DNA from: Cruorifilaria tuberocauda
Lineage: Eukaryota > Nematoda > Chromadorea > Rhabditida > Onchocercidae
Assembly (NCBI GenBank): GCA_013365365.1
Contig: JABVXU010000086.1
Span: 62,001-126,000 of the forward strand
Direction of reading: 5' to 3'
DNA: 64,000 nucleotides
Below the pieces are notes generated by a model. That model made no database searches. It was not told the DNA's origin and worked only from the letters and a program-made list of their open reading frames with translations. The first letter of the stretch is position 1. Every line of letters starts with the position of its first letter. Positions 14,786 to 26,338 of this stretch are shown here, piece after piece. The translations under genes and the position numbers were made by a program.

Positions 14786-16669
14786 TCATTTCTTGCAATA
14801 ATCTGTCCATTTCAAATCACATTCTAATTCAATATCGAGCACAGAAACCATTGATCCTTTTCGAAAAATGAGCAGATTTCGTCCAACAATACGATATTTC
14901 ACAGAATGCAAACCACTAATGCGATCTCTTTTGCGAGTCATCTAAAGATAGTCAGTTTAGATGAGTTACATTTAGTATAACCTAAAACAAAGTGGCAATA
15001 ATTAAATTACATTGGGGTATTCAGAAAATAATAAAATTAAAGCTTACTTGTTTTTGATTCCCGTATTTCTTGAAATCTCTCCTCCGCAGTTTTGGGTTGT
15101 GTATGTGGCGAAAAGTATTGGAACGATCTGTTGTCAAATTCACCGGTCTTTGCAAAGATGAGAGTAAATTCGCATCTCTTAAAGCAATCTTTAAAACTAA
15201 GAAATTCAGAGAGCCACTTTCTACTAAGAATATTTCATTAGATATTATTCTTATTTTCATGAAATTTGTTTTCTTATTTCCGCCTACGGTTTAATTCACT
15301 ACACTAATACAAAAAATATTCTCACCTTAAACGAAGATAAAATTCATCGTCTTCCAGACCCCATCCCCAGTACTTATTTGACATACCATTTATCATTTTA
15401 TAGTCAGACGTTGTCAAAAGCAAAATACCACCAACAAATTTCGTGTAATTATATCTATAAATAAAAGAATAAAGGAATGAAAAAGTGAAAAATCTTATTG
15501 ATATTGTTGGCAAGTAAAAAAAACATATTATGAAATTACTTCGGATGATATTCCGGAGAAGATATGTGTCGAATAATACCTTTTCCCGGATATGAATAAT
15601 CTAACTGTGGATTAAGAGGTAAAAGATCGACATCATGCATAGCTAAATAATCACATCCAACCTAAAGTAAGGAAACTTGAACGCTAAAACGCTTTAAATC
15701 ATTTCTTGTTTTATTCAATGAAAAGCAAATGGAATATTAAAAAATGAGAAAAGAAATATATATATATATATATATATTACATATATAAATATATATAATA
15801 TATATATATACATGAGAAGAAGATACAATATATATATATTGTATCTTCTTCTCATGCAGCAAGAGAGAAACAGAAGAACATGTAAAGACAAAAGAATATA
15901 TAATTCTATCAGACAAAAACGAAACAATTACTCGATCAGCTTCATACCATCCAACATTAATTAGAGATGCTCGATTGAACCTTAATGAATCAGTCTGATT
16001 TAAAACTATTATTTTATGAAGGACACTTTGTTCATTGAGAAAATCATCGATATGAGGAACGAATATTTGTAGTTCCGCCTCACGGTCACGATACGGCACC
16101 AATATGCATAGCATATGAGTTGGAATGACAGTTGCAAGTGGCACATGCCTGAATATATTAAAAAATTGGTCACTCGAGTACCATTATTTAGTCTCGATTT
16201 CATCTGAGCCCACTAATTTCACAAAAAAAAAATGATTTACGCACTATTGATCTTACTAACGCAATACAATGAAAACTTACCAGTGAAAAAGCTGATAATC
16301 TGAATCAACGTAATTCTTCCAGCTTGCCATAACAAATACAATGAAAATTATTACACCGATGATACAGATCCAACTGGGAGGCTTCTTTATAGATTTCTTT
16401 TTCCTCACGACTTAAAAACGTACTTTTGGTATAACAAGGTTATCTAACACATGATGAACCGCGAAAACAGCACAAATTCTTCAGAGGTTTCGGAAAACAG
16501 GTTTTTATGATTCAATTTTAAGCAAAGATAAGCAAGAGAGAGAGAGTTGAGACTAGACAAATCAAAAGCAAAGAAAGGAACCTTAATCTGGAATAATTTT
16601 GAAAAGAAAAACTAACCGCTGAATATTTTCCTTTTCAGATATCGAATCTGCATTTGAAAATAAAACCAT
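14786..16669 (-). CDS. sqv-3: Xylosylprotein beta-1,4-galactosyltransferase (GalT-I)
   Basis: Seven exons, ascending: 14786-14941, 15048-15177, 15326-15454, 15540-15661, 15932-16148, 16281-16403, 16617-16669; 309 residues in phase (C. elegans SQV-3 is about 290). B4GALT7/SQV-3 adds the first galactose to xylose on proteoglycan core proteins in the Golgi, building the chondroitin/heparan linker. Seen: a type II membrane anchor at about residues 28-45 behind a basic KKKSIKKPP stretch; [17 protein letters not shown]; the metal-binding DVD at 141-143; and [15 protein letters not shown] at 201-215, the acceptor and catalytic motif of the family. The short first exon is less sure: its ATG follows TTTTCAG by two bases, but the next acceptor (GTGAG) is weak. 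One inner acceptor is TTTAAG instead of TTTCAG. The intron 15662-15931 carries a 46-base palindrome. Confidence 0.93.
15811..15856. repeat. Perfect 46-base palindrome in a (TA)n tract
   Basis: Two 23-base arms, starting CATGAGAAGAAGATACAA, are exact reverse complements with no loop. They sit inside a TA-rich microsatellite (about 15757-15840) within the sqv-3 intron 15662-15931. Confidence 0.9.
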
Positions 16670-18661
16670 CACTGAAAACAGATATTCTAAAAAATAGGGC
16701 ATCAAAGCGCAAATAAGAGAACAGTTTAATAGATGAGCTTAAATATGTTCATTGAAGTTTGATCTGCCGTAATCTTCCGCCTAAAATGATATTGAGGCCT
16801 ATTTCAAACCACATCAGTAGCATTATGTATAGAAAACTTGAAAAATACTCTGAATTAAATATCGATGTCGAAATAACTTATTACGACATGAATAACCATG
16901 ATACACTCCGTTATATCCGGAATACATTCGAACAACGGAATTTTACGATTTCTTGGATGCCGACAAATCTCCACACGTAACATCACTCTCCCAACACTGA
17001 ACATTAGTGCATTTATTACGAACCAATCCAGTACTAAGAAATTCCGGCCTTTTACTTTTCTTCAACAATTTCAATCTCAAATAAAAATCAGTACCATATC
17101 CCTCAAGTCATATGAAGTTAAAAATTAACGAAATAAAACTTAACCCTCTGAGAAGTCCGTTTGGATCTCCCCAAATATATCTCTGTCCGATTCGCTCGGC
17201 AAACTATTGTAAGAAGTTTCCCGCCCAATTAAATTTGAACAGTCTTTACATATATGAGTTAATTTCAAGCATTCCGAATCGCTCTGTTCTCTTCTTCGCC
17301 AAAACAAAAATCTTATTTCAGCTGAAACAAGAACGCTGTCCTCCAAATGCACTCAAATAGCTTTTTCTTTAAAAAAAAACAAAGATTAATAAATGCCATA
17401 AAATGTAGTAGGAGAAACAATTTTTACCTTTAAACCAGTACAAAATAAACAATAGATATTGCTTACTAGTTAAAGAAAGGGAATGAAATGTAAAAGACAC
17501 CGAAAGTTTCACAGAAATACCAGCATATAAAATTTTACCTAACAAAATGTTACCAGTTCAGAAATTTCCAATTCAAATCCTACAATTTACAACAGATGAT
17601 AGAGCTGAATCAACTGAAATAACTTCCGAAAAAATTAAAGGATAACATGAAGTGAACTTAAAATATTCTCCAAAAAACATCCAACAACACAAAGTATTTT
17701 CAAAATTCTCTTACAGGTAAAAGTTTTTGAAACAAGTTAAGGAAATATCTAAAAATTATTTAACAGATTTAAGGACATATTTTTACAAATTGATAAAAAA
17801 AAACAAGCCAGCAATAAGTAGAAGAAAACACGAAGTGGCACATACGTAAGGCGAAAACCCGATAAACACAAATACTTTATAAGAGGGACAAATATAAACA
17901 CAAAAAAAAAGCAGAAAACCTTTAGACCTCACACCTCCATTTCAAAATTGGAAAACTGGAACTTCAAGATTTACATGAACGTAAATAACTACTCCTTTGT
18001 TTCCCCACAATAAAATATTATTTTGGCAATCAATGATAACAATAAAATACTGGTTTGCTAATAGGAGATAAGAACTTAACACCATAGTAATCGACTCTGA
18101 TTCTTAATTTTTCAACACAGACCAAAATCTTGAACATTTTCCCGAATCAAACTTTGGAAAGAATAATGGGAAGCAACTAAAAAAAGTTACCAGCAGAGCA
18201 TTGGAAGAACAACTCTTTAAAACGAAAAAGTTATACCTATCTTTTAACTCTAAATTTTGGAAGGATTCTCAAACAACTATTATACATGAAAATAATCATC
18301 AGAAGTGTTGTTACAAAAATTTTCCCTATGTAAATGACGATAATATAAAAAAGGCCGGTAAATAGTTATTTCAAAGCTATTTACACAAAAATAAATACAA
18401 GCAAATTTTGAAGGAAAGACAAGAAGAACAATTCAAAAGACAATGATCACATTTAAAGTCACAAAGGAGTAGTAGTTGATAAGTCTTAGGTACGAGAGTA
18501 AAAAAAGTTTCAGATACTTTATTGAAAACAGAAATTCGAATGTATTTCAAGAATAAAAAAAATCCCAAATCAATTGCCACCATTAAACAAAATATTTTTA
18601 AAAAATAATTTAAAACGCAATACACCGGTATAAAAATCTTAAGGATGATGAAACCAATCCA
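16670..18661. other. Spacer with possible unplaced exons (16930-17350)
   Basis: 2 kb between the F-box gene stop and the sqv-3 start, both minus strand. Most of it is AT-rich and featureless. Between 16930 and 17350 the minus strand carries two coding-like stretches. One (about 17147-17324) begins behind a TTGTTTCAG acceptor, reads EIRFLFWRRREQSDSE and further polar residues including a CKDC pair, and ends at a GTTAAG donor. The other (about 16935-17085) reads KRPEFLSTGLVRNKCTN and ends near a GTAAAA donor. Their phases do not join simply, and I recognise no family. Confidence 0.35.
16672..16680 (-). other. Probable trans-splice acceptor of sqv-3
   Basis: Minus-strand CTGTTTTCAG ends two bases before the proposed sqv-3 ATG at 16669. 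It is a strong nematode acceptor with no coding exon needed upstream, which supports the chosen start. Confidence 0.5.
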
Positions 18662-21600
18662 TTAATTATTATGATCAGGAATCGTTGGTGCCGTTTTCGA
18701 ATGGCAGCATGTTTTGTAGATATTAATTATCGTTGTATTTTGCGTACTTTCAATCTCTGTACAACAGCGCAGTAATCTATTTAATGAATCACGTCGTCGT
18801 TTACGCTCTCTTGTTTTGACCACTATTTTCAGACGCTCATTACTTCTTAAAACAAAAATATATACTGCAATACTGAGCTTTCACTTTTTTTGAAAATAGA
18901 TCAATAAAACTTGTCAAAAACAGGGATGGAGAAACACACCCTAGAGAAGTGGCTGAGTTATGAAAATGAGAATGAGCAGCTATAGCTAAACGTGTAGTAT
19001 CCACTGTAACACAGTCATGCAGCTCCAGTTCGCTTATCCTGGGGCAGCACTGGAAAACGATAAGATCAAAGCATTAATTACAACGCTTAAATATAAACAC
19101 GAACATGTTTATATTTAACCAAAATAAAGTCATCACATTTCTGATCAATATTCTTATCGTAGATACAACGAAACTTGAATAAAAATTTAGAAACTTTACC
19201 TGAAATAACTGCACGAAAGTTAGTACATCAATGCAAGCTGGACATATGAAACGTCCATCAACGCTATATATCAAGGTAAATGAAATGAGCGATGGTAGAG
19301 CACGAAATATCGCACATAGCATATTGCTCGAAAGATTGCGTACGATAGCTAGTCGAAGCCTGAACATCAAGCTTGATTACTAATACAAAAAAAGTTCTCC
19401 TAATCGTAATGTCAAAGTTCCTTCGATCTAATGCAACTAGAAATGTAATGAAACATTAATCATGAACAAATATTTCTTTCATCAATTACTTTCGATCATT
19501 CCAAACCAAGAAACATATACTGAATTTTAATTTGAACTATAAATAAACCTGAAGAGATCTGAGTGAAGAAATGCTATTACTATGATCCGAGCTAGCGAAA
19601 ATGAACCATCTTACATAATTGTTTATCGCTGTAGGAATGAAGAAGCGGAACAAATTACTCAACAGTAAATAAGCATACATTGTCAAATTATTCGATAAGG
19701 GTGATTTCGCCAATATCTGCGGTAAATCAAATGGTAGCGCACATGTCCATAGCGATAAGTGCGTTAGCGTTGAAAAATAAGCGAGTGCTTGTAAAGCTCG
19801 TGTTCCAAACCATTCCGTATTGTTATCCAACAGCGCAGCAATTCGCAAGTTCAAACGTTTCAATGCACGTGTCATTCCAATCATGCTTAAATCACATTAA
19901 CAGTATATGAGTGAAATAGTCTTTGATTTAAATCTCACAGTGGAAATAGGCACTAACCGTAAATTATGATATATTTTCTCTTCATTTACTGGGTAATTGG
20001 TATCGAATGAGATATCAAGTTGTTCAAGCTCCAGATATACATCCCCCAAATAAGCAAAGAAGTCAATTACAAATTCAGGGCGAACATATTTGCATTCATA
20101 CTGTAGAGCAGATCCTCCAATCGATGAACTACTGCTGACACCAACATTGGCTGGCTGAAAGTTTTTATTAAGTTAAAATTGAGAACAAAATGAAGGAATA
20201 TAAATTAGATTTAACTGATATCAACTACATCCGACCTGCTTCAATAAAAGCGAATAGATCCTCATGTGAGGACTATTGGGAAACAAAGCTGATACGTTTG
20301 CAGGCATTGTATAGCAATCCAAACGAAAAGAGCGTAACTCTGTCATCGAGCGAGCCACAGCGCTGAAAGCCGTAACACATCAAATAATATTAAATAAATA
20401 GAATCCAGCAATTCATCATATTAATTACTTCTTCAAATACGTGTTGAACTTGATGAACTCAGTGCTAATAATATGGTAATTTTATTGGACGGAAAGCAAT
20501 TTTTTTGTATGTAGGAGAAACAGAGTAAGCTTTCAAAATTGGAATTCAAAACATAGATTACCGCATCCCATTATAAAGTTCATCTTGAGCCTGATAACTA
20601 ATACTGAGAGATTGGAGTTGGGCTAACTGATGGCTATATTCTTTGAGCAAATTTGTCATTGCACAGCCATTTACATCCGTTATCAAACGCAATTCACGCA
20701 AATTTACACATTTCTGACAGATGCTGTAAACATTTTGTTTGAGATTATAAATGCAAGAATAACGCCTGCGCAGAATATAATGTTGAAATAATTCTTACAA
20801 TTATTAAATATCTAATAAAAAAGAAAGTCCATGGAATGATTTCTTTAAAATTTTTAATGCATGTGTAAACTACCTGAACAATACATGTCTACCAATATTA
20901 ATATGAGGAATAAAGAAATCGATGTAGCGTAAATAACGTCCGCATTTCTGTAAGAAACCACAAACATGATGGTCATCAATTGGCCGGATTTGGAAAGAAT
21001 TCGTTACGGTCGATGGAATATCAGCGAAGGTAATGTTCTGCCACGATATATTTAACAATCTTTTCCACATTACCGATACACGCTCCAAACGTACGCGGCA
21101 TCTATAATTTGTATCAAGACAGTCTGTAAAATTATACCGAATAAGCATCGAACTTGAATAATTAAATTAACGAATATTTATAACGAAAAATATAACATAT
21201 TGGATATAAAGTGAGCAATCCGATAAGTCGAAATGAATATATGAAAAACGCATAATCTTATGAAAACAAAAAAAAACTAACTTCAAAGGTAAATAAGACA
21301 AAATTTTCTTCTGAACATTCAAGGGAAGCTCAGAAAAAGGAAAATAATTGTCTCTAACGAAACCATTACTATCACTGTTATTCTTCGTAGTTACTATCCC
21401 TTTTGACGATGAATTTAAAGATTGTAAAGATGAAGTAGACGGTGTCGACTGCAACTCCACATTCTAAAAATAATTAATATAAATTAATACTTTATAAAAA
21501 ATTCATGCAGTTTGAAATCAGCTTCATCACGAACATAAGACCCTAACAGCATTATTGTAGACGGGAATCAAATTGCAGAATTCTACGGATGAAGTGAACT

Positions 21601-21878
21601 TAGGACAGATAGGAACAGTTAAAAATCACTATAATTTCTTATTTTATATGCACTTTTTAATTTCCAAAAATCTTTAATAGTCCTAGTATACGTCTGGTAA
21701 TAAGTTAATAAAGCACCTTTCACACCTTGAACTTAATAATGTTTCATCATTAAATAAAGAGACTGACTTCTACATCTTCGATGTTTCTTTTTCGCCTACA
21801 CTTTTTCGTCACCATTTTTTGTTTATTACTTCGTCGTCTTAGTTGTGTTGCTTTCGTTTTTCGTTTTTTTACCACCAT
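18662..21878 (-). CDS. F-box and leucine-rich-repeat protein
   Basis: Ten exons, ascending: 18662-18845, 18940-19049, 19200-19359, 19679-19885, 19958-20154, 20236-20362, 20562-20723, 20874-21101, 21282-21463, 21768-21878; 555 residues with phase kept throughout. F-box proteins recruit substrates to SCF ubiquitin ligases through SKP1. Seen: an F-box core FPFSELPLNVQKKILSYLPL at about residues 78-97, then VSVMWKRLLNISW, then leucine-rich units such as CVNLRELRLITD, TELRSFRLDCYT, LTHLSLWTCALP and CPRISELELHDC. The first exon (37 residues, very basic, MVVKKRKTKATQLRRR) is tentative: it is the nearest in-phase ATG exon, and its donor is GTCAGT. The end of the exon at 19679 was chosen because GTATGC joins it in phase to the next repeat; a longer version is possible. 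The C-terminal exon is basic then polar. It shares a divergent spacer with vha-1. Which FBXL subfamily it belongs to is unknown to me. Confidence 0.85.
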
Positions 21879-23374
21879 TTTATTGTTGTTTAGTGAAATC
21901 ATTAAATGAAAAGAAACAATTTGCTGGATCCATATCGATGTATTTCAAGATAACGATCTGGAAATTGACATCTCAATACTCTCACTTTTTCTCATGGAAC
22001 TAAATTTTCCACAGACTACGGCGATTTTAATGATGCAATTTGACAGCTAATGGATTAATGATATTTACTTGAAATACCACAGTTGCATACTTTGGGGATA
22101 TGTTCATTTAAACTTCTGATTTACAACGATACTTATTGACTGCAACTGCGCTGAGACTAATATAGTAAGTGATAAAAAATGCATCTTCCATATTACCTTT
22201 CCAGACCTCATTCTCTAATGAATTTCGTCAAAGTCCAAGAGATAATAAACAGCTGATCCCAAATATTCGCACTTAACTTTCAACGCACATCCAATTTTTA
22301 ACAAGATGTGGTAAATTAGACCGCTACTAACCCACCGCGGGCATAAACGTTAATAATCTTACTGTTTGTTTTATGATTAACGTTTAACACCACGATTATT
22401 CAGAAAAAAGAGCGAAAAGAACGAGATGTTCATTTCTACAGTTTCTAGCACGGCACCGAACCTCTCGTCTCTATCTGATAGGAATGTAATCTCCGTAATC
22501 ATTGAAACCTTTCTCATCTCCGTTACAGACGAAAACAGAAAGATTGCCCTCAGTTAAATCACCAGAAACCCCGCATAACCACCCCAAAACACAAATTCTC
22601 AACCCCTACTCCTCTCAGTTCTGTCTAACACTGATATAAAACGCGACGCATTGCACCGCTTGTAAGCCATTCCAATGAGCTATAAACATGGGCGTTACCG
22701 TAATGCTCTTCGATTTTTGGTCATTGCGATGTTTGTCATCTTGTCGCATGCGCTTCTTTTTCGTACTTATCATTGCATCTGAGTGGTTGTGCAGATGTCA
22801 GCGTGCCTCTCGAGGTATCACACCGAGATTTCCTGAGAAATTTTAAGGATCTACTGGTGTTAGCAAGAGTAAAATTTTTTCTTTACGAACATTATAATCT
22901 TTTTGTATAATAAAAAATGCTATCTACATTTTTTTCTTCAATGCGTAAACCATCCTAATGATTATCTCATTCTATTGAGTTTTCGCGTGACCTTACTTAG
23001 TATGCATAGAATTTGGTTCTCAGCTTGCTTACCGAAATAATATTTTGTTCTCCTTTCATATAAATGTGGAAGATATTTGAGGTATGGGCATCGGTGTTGC
23101 GCGATGATTATCTTGATAAAGTAGTACTTTTGTACCAAGACTTCTAATATTTACTTTGGAAGAAGGAAGACTGAAGAGTTAATAACTTTTTTATCCGTTC
23201 TAAATTTCCCTACTTAAAATTGGGGCAATTAAAAAAATTGACAAATAGAAAAGATTTTTAGCGAAATTAACAGCAAATAAACAAAGAAGAGATGAACCCG
23301 TTTGTTCAAGGGTAATCGTGGTTTTGGAGAAGTGTTGTTAAAAATGTACTGGAAGATTATTTTAGAAACTCGAT
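21879..23374. promoter_or_regulatory. Divergent spacer, F-box gene and vha-1
   Basis: 1.5 kb between two diverging starts. The part 22300-22830 is less AT-rich than the surroundings, with pyrimidine-rich runs and CG dinucleotides, as expected of promoter or 5' flanking DNA. A TATA-like GATATAAAA stands at about 22633. I see no open frame with splice support. Confidence 0.45.
23359..23365 (+). other. Probable trans-splice acceptor of vha-1
   Basis: ATTTTAG ends nine bases before the vha-1 ATG, with no upstream coding exon needed. This is consistent with spliced-leader addition. Confidence 0.5.
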
Positions 23375-24297
23375 ATGTCAGCTAAAGAAATATATGAGCC
23401 TACGGCAGATGCGGAAAATGCGATATATGGACCCTTCTTCGGTACACTTGGAGTATCCGCTGCAATGATGTTTGCGGCAGCCGGATCAGCCTGTGGCACA
23501 GCAAAATCGGGAACAGGCATTGCTTCCATGGCTGTTACACGCCCTGATCTTGTTATGAAAGCCATCATACCTGTTGTAATGGCTGGTAAGTTCTTCATGC
23601 TTTGTATTTGAACTCTTAAGAGTTTTGTTGGGTATTTATCGATGTCGAAGAAGTATAGGATCTGGGATTTTGTGTTTCGTTTTTAAGTCTCAAATATTAT
23701 TTTTGCCATTTAAGTCGCAAGACTTTTTGTAAAACATTGGAAAGCGTGATTTCTCACCATTAATAATATCTACGTTTGCTTTCGTGAACTTTTCAATATC
23801 CACATTCCCAAATACAATAGTCTTATATTTAAATAAGTTTCGTAAAAACATATGGCTAAGAAATACGGACGAAATGATCAGACCGAAGCTGTTGATATTG
23901 TCAGGACAATCTTTCTTTTTTCCAGTGAGAAAAAATTTTTTTTTCGTATTTTCTGGATGTAGGAATAACTTCAAGAAAATTTGTAATGTGTCGACAGATA
24001 TTTTTAGGTATTGTTGCAATTTATGGATTGGTGGTTGCTGTGATATTTGCTGGTCGTGTAACATCATCTGCTGATGGTTTTACAATTGATCAGGGATTCA
24101 GTATATTTGCTGGAGGTCTGGTGTGTGGTTTATGTGGTTGCGGCGCTGGTTACGCCATTGGAATTACCGGTGAAGCTGGTGTTCGCGCGTTATCACAACA
24201 GCCGCGTTTCTTCATAGGAATGATTTTAATTCTTATCTTCGCTGAAGTACTTGGTCTCTATGGCATGATTGTCGCTCTGATCCTGGGAGCAACATAA
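23375..24297 (+). CDS. vha-1: V-type H+-ATPase 16 kDa proteolipid (VHA-1 type)
   Basis: Two exons, 23375-23585 and 24008-24297, join within a glycine codon (G|GT) to give 166 residues. The product is a c-ring proteolipid of the V-ATPase membrane sector: four transmembrane helices that carry protons across endomembranes and, in nematodes, excretory and intestinal membranes. Seen: two repeats of the proteolipid fold, each with a glycine-rich first helix ([20 protein letters not shown] and [20 protein letters not shown]), and the proton-carrying glutamate at residue 150 in [14 protein letters not shown], plus the C-terminus ALILGAT. It is closer to C. elegans VHA-1 than to VHA-2/3 because of the long N-terminus and the [20 protein letters not shown] stretch. 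AATAAA at 24338-24343 is a likely poly(A) signal. vha-2 follows on the same strand. Confidence 0.95.
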
Positions 24298-26338
24298 CAC
24301 GTCATCTTTGGAGAATTATTAGATGGGAAGAAAAAAAAATAAACTTACTTTTACATATTTAGAAAAAGAAGGCTGGAAGTGGATATATTTTGCTTAAATT
24401 GAATACTTTAATTATTTGATGATTGATCTCATTAAAAATAGAACAGAGTTTACTTGATATTCTGGAAAATATGAGAAAGGCTTTTTTATTAGTATAATGA
24501 TTCTACTGTAATTTAGGAAATACATTATTGGTATAAAGTATTGAATATACTATTCTAGATTGAGAAAGTAGCAATATGTTGCTTGTAGAGACCTGAAGGG
24601 GTTTTCTTGGTTGTAATTTATAATGTCAGGTTTGTTCACTTCTACTTTTGTTGCATTTGTACATAGATTCATACATCATGCTTCAGTAAAATTGTGATAT
24701 CACACTACCCTATCTTAGTTATCGTTTACACGTGAAGCTTTATAGCTTATTTTATTTTATATTATTTGAATTGTTCCGAATTTAAAGTTGTTTTGAAATT
24801 GATTATTCGAAGTTAAAAATTTATGCGGTAGTGCTACATATGGCGATACATAGTTAGTTATTGAAGACTGTTTGTCTTTCCCTGTGATGGTAAAGCATGA
24901 CCATTACTTTGATACTTCGATTATTTGAGGTCGCATCATGATTTGAAGAACGTTATTGGCTTCAGTTGGAAAGCAAATATCGAATCATGCTTCAGTGAAC
25001 AATTTGAGCTTTGAAATATGAACTACATGCATTCCGTAGTAGTTGGACAGTTTTGCAAATATAATTTTTATAAAATTTCTTGCTCCTACTTGATAGATGA
25101 ATTCTTGCTATTAATGGATTGATATTATTTACTTGGTGTGCTCCCCTGATCACGAAACTGTATCCCGACTCTGTTGTGAATAACCTTGTTTTTATGCACG
25201 CTTTTTCGCTCATCTTTCTGAATCCGCTCACATGCAATATCGTAATATATTTATTTTCATTATCGATCCTCGTACTCATGTGCAAAACATTTGCAGGAAA
25301 TCGTACTCATCAGCTCTATTTGGCAAACGTTCGCTAATTTCTGCTTGGCTAATCGATTAGGATAGCCTAAAAATAATTTCAGAACTTTTTTGGATCAAAA
25401 AGTCTATGCTGAGAATTCACTTCTTTTCTTCAGAAGCTACTGTGTAATCATAAGAAGGGGAGTTTCCAGTAGTAGATTTTCTTCCTAACAATTTGTCCTA
25501 CTGGTATTGCATTTCTTCCATTGCAGTAATGAATTTATTTGCTATGAATTATTTATGAGCTTATTGAATGATAGTGTAAAGTGTTATATTTCTTTAATGT
25601 AAGATTTAGTTTTGTAATACTTTGAATGCTGAATTGTTGACTTTTCTCAACAGATGGCTCTAATTTCAATATTTCTTTGTTAGTGAAATATATTTCAGTG
25701 TTCAACGAAAAAGGTAATTCCCTTTAATTATCATTATCATTGAGATGAAATTTTGCACCACTTGCAATCTCCATGACCTTTTAAGTCGAATATGTTAATA
25801 ATGTATGGATTATTTCACTTTTAGTTACTATAAAAGGCATGTTATCTTTCTTTGCTTGATATTCAACAGCCTGGAGAATATTTTAGGGAATCCAAATTAT
25901 TCCTTGGAAGAGAGTGATATAGCTATCGGTTTTGACCGATTGTTTTTTAATTTGTTTCTCTCATTTTCAGTTTAATACGTAACAATTTGCGCACTGCGAA
26001 ATAGAGGAGAATTATTTCGAAAGAAAAAACAGTCGAAAATTATTTTGCTTAATAAAAATACTTAAAGTGAAAATAGTACTTTGCAATAAATATTATTTGC
26101 GTACGATGCTTTTTTAAATCAGTTGGTGGGCATTGTATTCCTTTGTGAATAGTGAGTCAGACCACTCATCACATTTTTAATCGTTTGTGGAGATACCTAT
26201 CTCTGTTTTATATTTCATCCGAATTTTCTGTGCACTCATATATAAAAATTTCAGAACCAGATTTACTGTGCGATACTTTTAGTGCTGAAGAAGGACATTG
26301 TCATTACAAGAGAGATTTCAGATTCAAAACTTGAAGAG
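24298..26338. other. Spacer between vha-1 and vha-2
   Basis: 2 kb, T-rich on the plus strand, with no supported gene. It holds the vha-1 poly(A) signal AATAAA at 24338-24343. The acceptors TTTCAG at about 26250-26255 and GATTTCAG at 26314-26321 precede vha-2. If the two genes are co-transcribed as in C. elegans, the intercistronic region here is far longer than the C. elegans norm, so separate promoters are also plausible. Confidence 0.45.
26314..26321 (+). other. Probable trans-splice acceptor of vha-2
   Basis: GATTTCAG ends 17 bases before the first ATG of vha-2. An in-frame stop lies a little further upstream, so translation should start at 26339. Whether the leader would be SL1 or an operon leader cannot be told from the DNA. 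Confidence 0.45.

Noticed and set aside
19549..19678. Longer version of an F-box gene exon ending at 19549
   Set aside because: The longer form ends in phase 0 and cannot join the next leucine-rich exon, whereas the GTATGC donor at 19678 joins it in phase and completes a repeat.
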